DNA from: Nocardioides ungokensis
GTDB taxonomy: Bacteria > Actinomycetota > Actinomycetes > Propionibacteriales > Nocardioidaceae
NCBI RefSeq assembly: GCF_013466985.1
Contig: NZ_CP059164.1
Span: 3,791,001 to 3,855,000, forward strand
Reading direction: 5' to 3'
Length of the DNA stretch: 64,000 nucleotides
A program made the translations under genes and the position numbers. Shown one piece after another: positions 25,000 to 35,016 of this stretch (position 1 is its first letter; each line of letters starts with the position of its first letter). The notes below the pieces were generated by a model. It was not told the DNA's origin and ran no database searches. It saw only the letters and a program-made list of their open reading frames with translations.

Positions 25000-26841
25000 C
25001 TACTCGACCGTGACGGACTTGGCGAGGTTGCGGGGCTGGTCCACGTCGTGGCCCAGCGCGGTCGCCAGCTCGCAGGCGAACAGCTGCAGCGGCACCACGG
25101 CCACCAGCGGCTGGAGCAGCACGGGCACCTTGGGCAGCCGCACGAGCACGTCGGCGTACGGCTCGATCGACTCGTCACCCTCCTCGACCAGGCAGATCGT
25201 GCGGGCACCGCGGGCCCGGACCTCCTGGATGCCGCTGAGCATCTTGTCGCGGAGCTGGTCGCGCCCCTGGGGGGGTACGACGCAGAGCACCGGCAGCCGG
25301 TCCTCGACCAGCGCGATGGGGCCGTGCTTGAGCTCACCGGCGGCGAAGCCCTCGGCGTGCAGGTAGGCCAGCTCCTTCAGCTTCAGCGCGCCCTCGAGGG
25401 CGACCGGGTAGCCGGCGTGGCGGCCCAGGAAGAGCACCGACCGGGTCCCCACGTGCTCGCGGGCGAGCGCGTAGACCGCCTCGTCGTCGAGCACCGTCTG
25501 GATGTGGGCGGGCATGGAGTCGAGCTGGTCCATGACCTCGGTGATCTCGTCGCCGAAGCGGGTGCCCTTGACCTGCGCGAGGTAGAGCGCGAGCAGGTAG
25601 CAGGCGACCAGTTGGGTGAGGAACCCCTTGGTCGAGGCGACCCCGATCTCGGGACCCGCGTGGGTGTAGATCACCGCGTCGGACTCGCGCGGGATGGTCG
25701 AGCCGTTGGTGTTGCAGATCGCGAGCACCCGCGAGCGCTGCAGCCGGGCGTGCCGGATCGCCTGCAGCGTGTCGGCGGTCTCGCCGGACTGGCTGATCGC
25801 CACGACCAGCGTCGAGGCGTTCAGGATCGGGTCGCGGTAGCGGAACTCCGAGGCCAGCTCCACCTCGACCGGGATCCGGGTCCAGTGCTCGATGGCGTAC
25901 TTCGCGACCATGCCCGCGTAGAAGGAGGTGCCGCAGGCGATGATGATGATCTTGTCGATGTCGCGCAGCTCCTCGTCCGAGAGCCGCATCTCGTCGAGCT
26001 GCAGCGCCCCCGACGGCGTACGCCGTCCCAGCAGCGAATCGGCCACGGCGCGCGGCTGCTCGTAGATCTCCTTGCGCATGAACCAGTCGTGGCCGTCCTT
26101 CTCGGCGGCCGAGAGGTCCCAGTCGACGTGGTAGCGACGCCCCTCCGACGGGCTGCCATCAAAACCGGTCACCGACACGCCCTCGCGGGTGATCGTCACG
26201 ACCTGGTCCTGCCCGAGCTCCAACGCCTCGCGGGTGTGCTCGATGAAGGCGGCCACGTCGGAGCCGAGGAAGTTCTCCCCCTCCCCCAGCCCCACGACCA
26301 GGGGCGAGTTGCGCCGAGCCGCCACCACGCGCGAAGGGTCCGTGGCGTCGATGGCCACCAGGGTGAACGCGCCCTCCAGCCGGCAGCAGACACGCTGCAT
26401 CGCCGTAGTCAGGTCGGCCCCGGCGTCCAGCTCGAGCTCCAGCAGGTGCGCGGCGACCTCGGTGTCGGTCTCGGAGGCGAGCTCGTGCCCGGCGTTCTCG
26501 AGCCCGGTGCGCAGCTCGACGAAGTTCTCGATGATGCCGTTGTGGACCAGGGCCAGCCGGCCGCCGCGACCCAGGTGCGGGTGGGCGTTGGCGTCGTTCG
26601 GAGCGCCGTGGGTGGCCCAGCGGGTGTGCCCGATGCCGGTGGTGGACAGGGCCAGCGGCTCGTCGACGATGGCCTTCTCGAGGTTCGCCAGCTTGCCGGC
26701 GCGCTTCTGCCAGGCGACGGCACCCCCGTCGACGAGGGCGATCCCGGCGGAGTCGTAGCCGCGGTACTCCAGCCGTCGGAGGCCCTCGATGACGACTGCC
26801 TGCGCCTGCTTCTCACCGACGTAGCCCACGATTCCGCACAT
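25000..26841 (-). CDS. glmS: glutamine-fructose-6-phosphate aminotransferase (isomerizing)
   Basis: A 613-residue enzyme making glucosamine 6-phosphate for peptidoglycan precursors. The N-terminal glutaminase begins with the catalytic Cys2 in CGIVGYVGEKQAQ; GHTRWATHG is the glutamine site. The C-terminal half has two SIS isomerase domains (ACGTSFYAGMVAKY, ISQSGETADT) and ends KSVTVE as usual. The start is fixed by the required N-terminal cysteine. It is divergent from coaA and followed by acpS. Confidence 0.97.
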   Translation of the reverse strand: MCGIVGYVGEKQAQAVVIEGLRRLEYRGYDSAGIALVDGGAVAWQKRAGKLANLEKAIVDEPLALSTTGIGHTRWATHGAPNDANAHPHLGRGGRLALVHNGIIENFVELRTGLENAGHELASETDTEVAAHLLELELDAGADLTTAMQRVCCRLEGAFTLVAIDATDPSRVVAARRNSPLVVGLGEGENFLGSDVAAFIEHTREALELGQDQVVTITREGVSVTGFDGSPSEGRRYHVDWDLSAAEKDGHDWFMRKEIYEQPRAVADSLLGRRTPSGALQLDEMRLSDEELRDIDKIIIIACGTSFYAGMVAKYAIEHWTRIPVEVELASEFRYRDPILNASTLVVAISQSGETADTLQAIRHARLQRSRVLAICNTNGSTIPRESDAVIYTHAGPEIGVASTKGFLTQLVACYLLALYLAQVKGTRFGDEITEVMDQLDSMPAHIQTVLDDEAVYALAREHVGTRSVLFLGRHAGYPVALEGALKLKELAYLHAEGFAAGELKHGPIALVEDRLPVLCVVPPQGRDQLRDKMLSGIQEVRARGARTICLVEEGDESIEPYADVLVRLPKVPVLLQPLVAVVPLQLFACELATALGHDVDQPRNLAKSVTVE

Positions 26842-26940
26842 GGGCGTCACTCTACGAGAGGCGGCGGACCGGACCGGGCCGGCGGTCCGGGGAGGCACAG
26901 GGGGTCGGGGCGTCCCGGCGCTCCTGCAACAATCGCCCGC

Positions 26941-27927
26941 ATGTCTGCCAACGGCGGGGCCCACAACGGTGGTCCCGAGGACGCCGGCCGCGAGTCCTCG
27001 CCGTACATCGAGCTGGACCGTTCCGCCTGGGCCGCCCTCGCGCAGGAGACCGAGAGCCCGCTGACCCCGGAGGAGATCCGGCGGCTGCGGGGCCTGGGCG
27101 ACTCGCTCGACCTCGAGGAGGTCGAGGAGGTCTACCTGCCGCTCTCCCGCCTGCTCAGCCTGTACGTCGAGTCCGCGGGCCGGCTGCACCGGCAGCAGGA
27201 GGACTTCCTGCACCGCCGCGTCCCCCCGCGCACCCCGTTCGTGATCGGCCTGGCCGGCTCGGTCGCGGTCGGGAAGTCGACGACCGCCCGCGTCCTCCAG
27301 CAGATGCTGGCGCACTGGCCCGAGCACCCCAACGTCGCGCTGGTGACCACCGACGGCTTCCTCTACCCCAACGCCGAGCTCGAGCGTCGCGGGATCCTGC
27401 AGCGCAAGGGCTTCCCGGAGTCCTACGACCGCCGCGCGCTGCTCCGCTTCGTCGTCGACATCAAGTCCGGCAAGGACGAGGTCGAGGCCCCGACCTACTC
27501 CCACCTCGTCTACGACGTGGTGCCCGACGAGAAGGTCGTCATCAGCCGGCCCGACATCGTGATCATCGAGGGCCTCAACGTCCTCCAGCCGGCCCGCGTG
27601 CGCGAGGACGGCCGCACGGGCCTGACGCTGAGCGACTTCTTCGACTTCAGCGTGTACGTCGACGCCGGCACCGGCCACATCCGCAACTGGTACGTCGAGC
27701 GGTTCCTGCGCCTGCGTGAGACGGCCTTCCGCGACCCCGGGTCCTACTTCGCCAAGTACGCCGCCCTGACCGAGGACGAGGCGGTCGCCGAGGCGGAGCG
27801 GATCTGGGACAGCATCAACGGCCCCAACCTGAGCCAGAACATCCTGCCCACCCGCTCCCGAGCCACCCTGGTGCTGCGCAAGGACCGCGACCACTCCGTG
27901 CGCTACGTGCGGGTGCGCAAGCTCTAG
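26941..27927 (+). CDS. coaA: pantothenate kinase, type I
   Basis: A 328-residue kinase catalysing the first step of coenzyme A synthesis. The P-loop is GLAGSVAVGKSTTARVLQ; VTTDGFLYPNAEL, GFPESYDRRALLRF and the end YVRVRKL are hallmarks of bacterial type I CoaA. The ATG at 26941 is preceded by an AACAAT -10-like sequence seven bases upstream, so the mRNA may be leaderless. It is divergent from glmS. Confidence 0.96.
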   Translation: MSANGGAHNGGPEDAGRESSPYIELDRSAWAALAQETESPLTPEEIRRLRGLGDSLDLEEVEEVYLPLSRLLSLYVESAGRLHRQQEDFLHRRVPPRTPFVIGLAGSVAVGKSTTARVLQQMLAHWPEHPNVALVTTDGFLYPNAELERRGILQRKGFPESYDRRALLRFVVDIKSGKDEVEAPTYSHLVYDVVPDEKVVISRPDIVIIEGLNVLQPARVREDGRTGLTLSDFFDFSVYVDAGTGHIRNWYVERFLRLRETAFRDPGSYFAKYAALTEDEAVAEAERIWDSINGPNLSQNILPTRSRATLVLRKDRDHSVRYVRVRKL

Positions 27928-27934
27928 GGCCGGG

Positions 27935-28936
27935 TCACAGCCGCTTCTGGACGTCCAGCGCGCGCTCGACGACCCGGTAGCCCAGCTGCTCGTTGACGGC
28001 GTTCATCGCAGCGTTGTCGCCGGCGTTGGTGGTCTCGACGTAGGCGCACCCCGGGAAGAGCTCGAGGAGGCGCCGGTGTGTGGCCAGCTTCATGGCGAGG
28101 CCGAGCCGATGGCCGCGGTGCGCGGGGAGCACCAGGGTGATGCCCACCGACGCGTGCCGCGGGTCGACCCGCTGGATCGCCAGGTCGGAGTAGCCGCCTA
28201 CCCGGCCGTCGGGAGCGACGGCCAGCGCGACCACCTCGGCGCGGCCCATCGCCTCCATCCGGTCCTCGTGCTCGCGGATCCGGGCGGGCGTCCAGTGCTC
28301 GAGGTTCAGGTCCAGGTCGTTCTCAGGGGTCTCGCCGAGGAAGGCCGACAACACCGCACAGACGTCGTCCAGGTGCTCCTCGGGGGTCCGCCCGTCGACG
28401 ACCTCCACGCGGTAGCCGTCCAGCGCGGCCGTCACCTCGGCGTCGAGCCCGCCCCACCCGGCCGGCGCCGTGACGAGGTCGACGACCTTGGTCTCCTCCT
28501 CGGACGCGACCGCGTAGCCGAGGGCCGCGGCGAACGCCGGACCCGGGCCGTCGGCGTCCACCGGGGTCGCCGCGGTCCCGACCAGGGTGGTCCGGCCGGC
28601 CTCGCGGGCCACCCGCTCGAGCTCGGCGAGCACGGCGGTGCCGACGCCCTGGCGGCGGCGCTCCGGGACCACGTCGACCACGACGACACCGAGGTGGGCG
28701 TTCTCGCCGCGGAGGAGGAAGACCCGTCCCGCGCCGACCGCGACGCCGTCCTCCACCGCCGCCACCAGGACGCTGCGCCCGTCTGTCCGGGGGGCGACGT
28801 ACCCGACGCGGACCGCCTCCCAGGAGTCCACGGCGTCGACCGGACGCTCCGCCGCCGCGGCGCGTCCGACCTCCCACCAGGCGCGCAACGCCCGCTCGTC
28901 GGTGGGGTCTACGTGCTGGATCTCCAGTGTGGGCAC
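27935..28936 (-). CDS. tandem GNAT acetyltransferase
   Basis: A 333-residue protein of two GNAT-like halves. The first has PERRRQGVGTAVLAELERV (acetyl-CoA loop), the second LVLPAHRGHRLGLAMKLATH followed by VETTNAGDNAAMNAVNEQLG. This two-domain form resembles Eis- or MshD-like acetyltransferases in actinobacteria, but MshD itself is shorter in its spacing, so I do not assign it. It converges with coaA and lies upstream of nothing obvious in its pathway. Confidence 0.8.
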   Translation of the reverse strand: MPTLEIQHVDPTDERALRAWWEVGRAAAAERPVDAVDSWEAVRVGYVAPRTDGRSVLVAAVEDGVAVGAGRVFLLRGENAHLGVVVVDVVPERRRQGVGTAVLAELERVAREAGRTTLVGTAATPVDADGPGPAFAAALGYAVASEEETKVVDLVTAPAGWGGLDAEVTAALDGYRVEVVDGRTPEEHLDDVCAVLSAFLGETPENDLDLNLEHWTPARIREHEDRMEAMGRAEVVALAVAPDGRVGGYSDLAIQRVDPRHASVGITLVLPAHRGHRLGLAMKLATHRRLLELFPGCAYVETTNAGDNAAMNAVNEQLGYRVVERALDVQKRL

Positions 28937-28987
28937 GACCCCCGACCCTAGACCGGCGCGGGAGCGACGGTCGACGGGATTACGCGG

Positions 28988-30336
28988 TCAGAGGGACAGC
29001 TGGGCGCGCACGACCTCCGCGAGCCGGCCGGCGACCGCGTGGGCCTCGTCGTAGGTGCCGGCCTCGACCATCACGCGCACCAGCGGCTCGGTGCCCGAGG
29101 GGCGGAGCAGCACCCGGCCGGTGTCACCGAGGATCGCCTCCTCCTCGGCCACCGCGGCGGCCAGGACGGCGTCTTCGTCGGCCCGCGCCTTGTCCACGTT
29201 CGGCACGTTCAGGAGCACCTGCGGCAAGCGGGAGACGACGCCGGCCAGCTCCTGCAGGCTCCGACCCGTCACGGCCATCCGCTCCAGCACGTGCAGGGCG
29301 GTGAGGATGCCGTCACCGGTCGTGGCGTACTCGCTCATGATCACGTGACCCGACTGCTCGCCGCCGAGGGAGTAGCCGGAGACCTTCATCGCCTCGAGGA
29401 CGTAACGGTCCCCGACCTTCGTCTGGCGCACGCCGAGGCCGGCGCCTTCATGGCGTGCACGAAGCCCAGGTTGCTCATCACCGTGGCGACGACGGTGTCC
29501 TTGGCCAGCTGGCCGGTCTCGGCGAGGGCGAGGGCGAGGATCGCCAGGATCTGATCGCCGTCGACGACCTCGCCGTCGTGGTCGACGGCCAGGCAGCGGT
29601 CGGCGTCGCCGTCGAGCGCGAAGCCGGCGTCGGCGCCCTGCTCGAGGACCGCCTTGCGCAGCGGCTCGAGGTGCGTCGAGCCGCACCCGTCATTGATGTT
29701 GAGCCCGTCGGGCTGGGCGTGGATCGGGATCACGGTCGCACCGGCCTGGCGCAGCGCGCGCGGGCCGGCGTCGTACGCCGCCCCCTCGGCGCAGTCGAGC
29801 ACCACGGTCAGCCCCGTCAGCGGCTTGCGCAGCGTGCTGTCGAGGTGCGCGGCGTACTCCTCCACCGCGGTCGGGTGGCTGCTCACGCGACCGACCGCAC
29901 CGCCGGTGGGCCGGTCCCACTCCTCGTGCAGGTGGCGCTCGATCTCGGCCTCGATCGCGTCGTCGAGCTTGAGGCCGCCGCGCGCGAGGAACTTGATCCC
30001 GTTGTCGGGCATCGCGTTGTGGGAGGCGGAGAGCATCACGCCGAGGTCGGCGCCGAGCGACCCGGTGAGGTAGGCGACGCCCGGGGTGGGCAGCACGCCC
30101 AGCAGCAGGACGTCGACCCCCGCCGAGGCGAGGCCGGCGACCACGGCGGACTCGAGGAACTGTCCGGAGATGCGCGTGTCCCGGCCGACGACGGCGAGCG
30201 GGCGGTGGCCCTCGAACTCGCCCCGGTCGGCCAGGACACGGGCGGCAGCAACGGAAAGGTCCAGGGCCAGCTCAGCGGTCAGATGACCGTTGGCCAGGCC
30301 CCGGACCCCGTCCGTGCCGAAAAGTCTGGGCGTCAT
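28988..30336 (-). CDS. glmM: phosphoglucosamine mutase (one frameshift)
   Basis: An enzyme of about 449 residues interconverting glucosamine 6- and 1-phosphate, the step after GlmS. Visible are the N-terminus TPRLFGTDGVRGLANG, the phosphoserine loop VMLSASHNAMPDNG, the metal loop FALDGDADRCLAVD and the phosphate-binding loop LLRPSGTEPLVRVMVE. A single lost base near 29443, after GFVHAMK, shifts the frame; downstream sequence (GLGVRQTKVGDRYVLEAM) continues perfectly in the next frame. The gene is surely essential, so this is read as an error. The start is the ATG at 30336. It follows the ribosomal gene rpsI by 21 bases. Confidence 0.93.
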
Positions 30337-30357
30337 GGCGCCCAAACTACAAGTGCG

Positions 30358-30867
30358 TCAGCGCTTGCTGAACTGCGGCGCCTTGCGGGCCTTCTTCAGA
30401 CCGGCCTTCTTGCGCTCGATGACGCGGGCGTCACGCGTGAGCAGCCCGGCCTTCTTGAGCGAGGGACGGTTGGCCTCGACGTCGATGGCGTTCAGCGCAC
30501 GGGCCACGCCGAGGCGCAGCGCGCCGGCCTGGCCGGTGATGCCGCCGCCGTGGATGCGGGCGATGACGTCGAAGCGGCCCTCGAGCTGAAGCTCGGCGAA
30601 GGGCTCGTTGACGACCTGCTGGTGCAGCTTGTTCGGGAAGTACGAGTCCAGCGTGCGGCCGTTGACGGTCCAGACGCCGGTGCCGGGCACCAGGCGGACG
30701 CGGGCGACAGCCTCCTTGCGGCGACCGGTGGCGTTCGCGGGAGCGATCGTCGCGGGACGCTGCGGGGCGTCGGCGGACGGGGCGCTCTCCGAGCTGTAGG
30801 CAACGCCCTGCTCGTTGGTCTCGAAGGTCTCCTCGACCTCGGTGGTGTTCTCGGTGGTCTCAGCCAC
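30358..30867 (-). CDS. rpsI: 30S ribosomal protein S9 (uS9)
   Basis: A 169-residue S9 protein with a 40-residue acidic N-terminal extension usual in actinobacteria. The core runs from ATGRRKEAVARVRLVPGTG to HGGGITGQAGALRLGVARAL and ends in the tRNA-contacting basic tail KKARKAPQFSKR. The GTG at 30867 with TGAGGAA upstream is preferred over a GTG four codons earlier. It is co-transcribed with rplM, 29 bases upstream. Confidence 0.97.
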   Translation of the reverse strand: MAETTENTTEVEETFETNEQGVAYSSESAPSADAPQRPATIAPANATGRRKEAVARVRLVPGTGVWTVNGRTLDSYFPNKLHQQVVNEPFAELQLEGRFDVIARIHGGGITGQAGALRLGVARALNAIDVEANRPSLKKAGLLTRDARVIERKKAGLKKARKAPQFSKR

Positions 30868-30896
30868 GGTATTCCTCACTCAGTCTTTCAGACGGA

Positions 30897-31340
30897 TTAC
30901 TGGGAGACCTGGACGATCTCGAAGGGCGTGGCCTGCTGGGCCTGGTGCGGGTGGTTCGGGCCCGAGTAGACCTTGAGCTTCTTCAGGATCTGCCGGCCGA
31001 GACGGTTCTTGGGGAGCATGCCCCAGACGGCCTTCTCGATGGCCTTGCGGGCGTCCTTCTCGAGGACCTCACCGATCGGGGTGGCCGAGAGGCCGCCCGG
31101 GTAACCGGAGTGGCGGTAGGCGAGCTTGGTCGTCTTCTTCGAGCCGGAGAGGGCGACCTTCTCGGCGTTCACGATGATGACGAAGTCGCCCATGTCCATG
31201 TGGGGGGCGAAGGTCGGCTTGTGCTTGCCACGCAGCAGGTTGGCGGTCGCCACGGCGAGGCGGCCGAGGACCACGTCCTCGGCGTCGATGACGAGCCACT
31301 CACGCTGGATGTCAGCGGGCTTGGGGCTGTACGTACGCAC
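30897..31340 (-). CDS. rplM: 50S ribosomal protein L13 (uL13)
   Basis: A 147-residue L13. Recognisable segments are VIDAEDVVLGRLAVATANLL, HMDMGDFVIIVNAEKV and GMLPKNRLGRQILKKLKVY followed by GPNHPH. The start is GTG at 31340, with GAGGAAA upstream. It heads the L13-S9 operon, with a promoter about 165 bases upstream that leaves a long leader, perhaps used for L13 autoregulation as in other bacteria (inference). Confidence 0.97.
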   Translation of the reverse strand: MRTYSPKPADIQREWLVIDAEDVVLGRLAVATANLLRGKHKPTFAPHMDMGDFVIIVNAEKVALSGSKKTTKLAYRHSGYPGGLSATPIGEVLEKDARKAIEKAVWGMLPKNRLGRQILKKLKVYSGPNHPHQAQQATPFEIVQVSQ

Positions 31341-31505
31341 GGCTGATCTACTTTCCTCGTTCGTAGGACCCGTCCGGATCTGTCCGGTCGGGTGGTGGTG
31401 CAGCGGCTTCTGACGAACACGGCCCGGCTTGCCTTGCAGGCTTCCGGGACTGCCCCCTCGACCGCACAGCGGTTGGTCGGGAAGCGGCAGGAGTCGCGAC
31501 CGTCA

Positions 31506-31535
31506 AGAGTAGGCGCAGGCGTCCGACCAGGTCAA
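31506..31535 (-). promoter_or_regulatory. housekeeping promoter of rplM-rpsI
   Basis: On the minus strand TTGACC, 18 bases, TACTCT: a good match to the primary sigma-factor consensus. It leaves an untranslated leader of about 160 bases before rplM. Confidence 0.6.
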
Positions 31536-31588
31536 AACAACAAGCCCCCGAATTCGCACCCGCCGTCGGCGCGGACTAAGTTGGCCCG

Positions 31589-32877
<1,289 letters not shown>

Positions 32878-32891
32878 CCTCGGACCGCTCG

Positions 32892-33521
32892 ATGACGACC
32901 CCGGACGGCGTACCGTCCGGGGTCGTCTTCGACCTGGGCAACGTCCTGATCGACTGGCAGCCGTACGCCGCGATCGCGGCCGGGGTCGGCGGCGACGAGG
33001 CGCGCCGGTTCCTCGAGGCCGACGACTTCGACTTCATGGCGTACAACCACGGGCCCGACTCTGGCCAGGACTGGGACGCCGCCGAGGCCGCGGTGGCCCG
33101 AAGCCACCCGCACTGGCTCGAGCACGCCCGCGCCTACCGGACCCACTTCCCGGCCTCCCTGGTCGGCGAGGTGCCGGGGTCGGTGGACATCGTCCGGAGG
33201 CTGCACGCGGCGGGGGTGCCCCTGTGGGGCCTGACGAACTGGTCCCACGAGCTCTTCCCGCACGGTCGTGCGGCCTACCCCTTCCTCGAGCTGCTCGAGG
33301 ACGTGATCGTGTCGGGCACCGAGGGGGTGGCCAAGCCGGACCCGCGGATCTTCGAGATCGTCCGGGAGCGCACCGGCCTGCCGCTGGACCGGCTGGTCTT
33401 CGTCGACGACCGCGCCGACAACGTCGCCGCGGCCGCGGCGGCCGGCATGGATGCGCTGCTCTTCACCGACGCCGCCGGCCTGCGCGAGGCCCTGCGCGCC
33501 CGCGGGCTGCCGGTGGGCTGA
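32892..33521 (+). CDS. HAD-family phosphatase
   Basis: A 209-residue haloacid dehalogenase-type phosphatase. Motif I is VVFDLGNVLIDW, with Asp as nucleophile but Asn-Val in place of the usual second Asp, a pattern seen in the YihX/epoxide-hydrolase-N branch that uses sugar phosphates. LWGLTNWSHELFP is motif II, the lysine is in GVAKPDPRIFEI, and VFVDDRADNVAAA is motif IV. It starts 14 bases after gltA and may be co-transcribed. Substrate unknown. Confidence 0.88.
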   Translation: MTTPDGVPSGVVFDLGNVLIDWQPYAAIAAGVGGDEARRFLEADDFDFMAYNHGPDSGQDWDAAEAAVARSHPHWLEHARAYRTHFPASLVGEVPGSVDIVRRLHAAGVPLWGLTNWSHELFPHGRAAYPFLELLEDVIVSGTEGVAKPDPRIFEIVRERTGLPLDRLVFVDDRADNVAAAAAAGMDALLFTDAAGLREALRARGLPVG

Positions 33522-33563
33522 ACGGGCCGGCGCTCCTCGGCGCCCGTCCCTGAGCGGGTGCGG

Positions 33564-34112
33564 TCAGGTGGCCCGCACCCACGGGGTGAAGGTGCGGGCA
33601 GCCGGGACCCAGTCGCGTTCCCTGCCCTGGTTGTACACGTAGGTGGAGCGGGTCGCGACGCGTGCCTTCCCGGGGTCACCCAGGCAGCGGCGCGGTATCG
33701 AGAACAGGACCACCGTGTGCCTGCTGGAGACGGCGCGGGCCTCCCACCGGCGACACGCGGCGGGACCGGTGCGCTCGAAGCCGGTGACCTTGCGAACGGG
33801 GCCGTACTCGGTCTGGGGACGGATCCTCGCGTGGAAGTTCTTCGTCGCTCCCGGGACGTCGATCCACAGGTCGAAGTAGTCGGTGAGAAGGACGTTGCCG
33901 GCCCGCACCTTCACAACCGCGCGGCCACCGGGGCCGTGAGGACCCTTGGTGAGTCGGACCGTGATGCCCTGGGTGTCGTTGATGGTGCCTGACTCGTTGG
34001 GGTCGTGGAACCTGCGGGTCTCGGCCTGCGCGGGGCCGGAAAGGGTGGCGAGGACACATGCGGCGCCGGCCGTCACGGTCGCGGCGCGGAGGAGCCCGGG
34101 GACGCTGTCCAT
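33564..34112 (-). CDS. secreted protein of unknown function
   Basis: A 182-residue protein with a clear Sec signal peptide (AATVTAGAACVLATLSGPAQA, cleavage expected after AQA near residue 30). The mature part is rich in beta-strand patterns (VRLTKGPHGPGGRAVVKVRA, TDYFDLWIDVPG) and has two cysteines (in AACRRWEA and PRRCLGDPG) that could pair. I recognise no family. It stands alone, converging with the HAD phosphatase gene. Confidence 0.75.
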   Translation of the reverse strand: MDSVPGLLRAATVTAGAACVLATLSGPAQAETRRFHDPNESGTINDTQGITVRLTKGPHGPGGRAVVKVRAGNVLLTDYFDLWIDVPGATKNFHARIRPQTEYGPVRKVTGFERTGPAACRRWEARAVSSRHTVVLFSIPRRCLGDPGKARVATRSTYVYNQGRERDWVPAARTFTPWVRAT

Positions 34113-34198
34113 GGAGTCAGGGTAGGTAGGGAGGGCGTGGTGGGTTCAGGGTCGCGAGTCCCGGGAACCGGGCCGGTCGGCCACTGAGGAGGACCCGG

Positions 34199-34990
34199 TC
34201 AGCGCACCCGCGGCGCGTCGACGGACGCCCGCTCGACCTCGAGGAGTGACGCCCCGTGCCGCTCCGCCTCGAAGGCGGCCTTGCCCCCGCGGAAGCCGAA
34301 GAGGCGCTTGGTCCACAGCAGGTAGAGCACGGCGAAGAGGTTGAGCGCGAGGGCGGCGACCTTGAACGGGGTGACCGTGTGCAGCAGCTCGTAGACCTCC
34401 AGCGGGATGAAGATCGAGGTGCCGACCATGGCGACGTACTCGCCCCACCGCTTCATCAGCCACAGGCCGGTGGCCTCGAGCAGCTGGAGCACGCCGTACG
34501 CGAGGACCGCGATCGCGACCTCCCGCAAGGTGGAGTGCCGCGCCCGCAGGGCCGACTCGAACAGCTTGACCGGGCCGGTGTCCTCGAGGTGGACGCCCAG
34601 CCGGTCGGCGACCGGACGCAGCAGCGGCAGGTAGTCGCGGAACACCTGCTCCAGCGAGCCCCGGGCACCCTCGAACTTGTAGACGCCGTAGGCGAGGGCG
34701 ACCAGCAGCAGCCCGCGCACCAGCCGCTCGACCGCCAGCAGGCGCAGGATCAGCGCGTCGCGCAGCGCCTTGCCGCGCAGCACCAGCGGCGCGTCGTCGG
34801 CCGGTCCGGCACCGTGCGGAGGCCCCGGCACGAAGTCCTCGCAGCGCAGGCACCGCCAGGCTTCCCCCACCGCGGTCTCGGCGCGCAGCCGCTCGGCCAG
34901 CTCCTCCTCGTCGGGCCGGTAGGTGACGTGTCCGCGCACCCCGCACGAGCGGAGGCTCCAGTCGAAGTGCCGCAGCGGTCGCAGGTTCAC
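34199..34990 (-). CDS. DUF2127-type membrane protein
   Basis: A 263-residue protein. The N-terminus has cysteine pairs that could bind a metal (RSCGVRGHVT, AWRCLRCEDF; residues about 15-52). The rest contains about four membrane helices (LVRGLLLVALAYGVYKFEGA, EVAIAVLAYGVLQLLEATGL, VAMVGTSIFIPLEVYELL, VAALALNLFAVLYLLW), the layout of DUF2127 proteins. Function is unknown. It lies 86 bases from the secreted-protein gene and 26 from the CoA ligase, on the same strand. Confidence 0.75.
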   Translation of the reverse strand: MNLRPLRHFDWSLRSCGVRGHVTYRPDEEELAERLRAETAVGEAWRCLRCEDFVPGPPHGAGPADDAPLVLRGKALRDALILRLLAVERLVRGLLLVALAYGVYKFEGARGSLEQVFRDYLPLLRPVADRLGVHLEDTGPVKLFESALRARHSTLREVAIAVLAYGVLQLLEATGLWLMKRWGEYVAMVGTSIFIPLEVYELLHTVTPFKVAALALNLFAVLYLLWTKRLFGFRGGKAAFEAERHGASLLEVERASVDAPRVR

Positions 34991-35016
34991 GGCGCAACCC
35001 TAGGGCGTGTCATCGG

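Noticed and set aside
24673..27927. A 1084-residue plus-strand protein ending in pantothenate kinase
   Set aside because: Only the last 328 residues are real (coaA from 26941). The upstream part overlaps acpS and glmS on the other strand and reads as low-complexity shadow.
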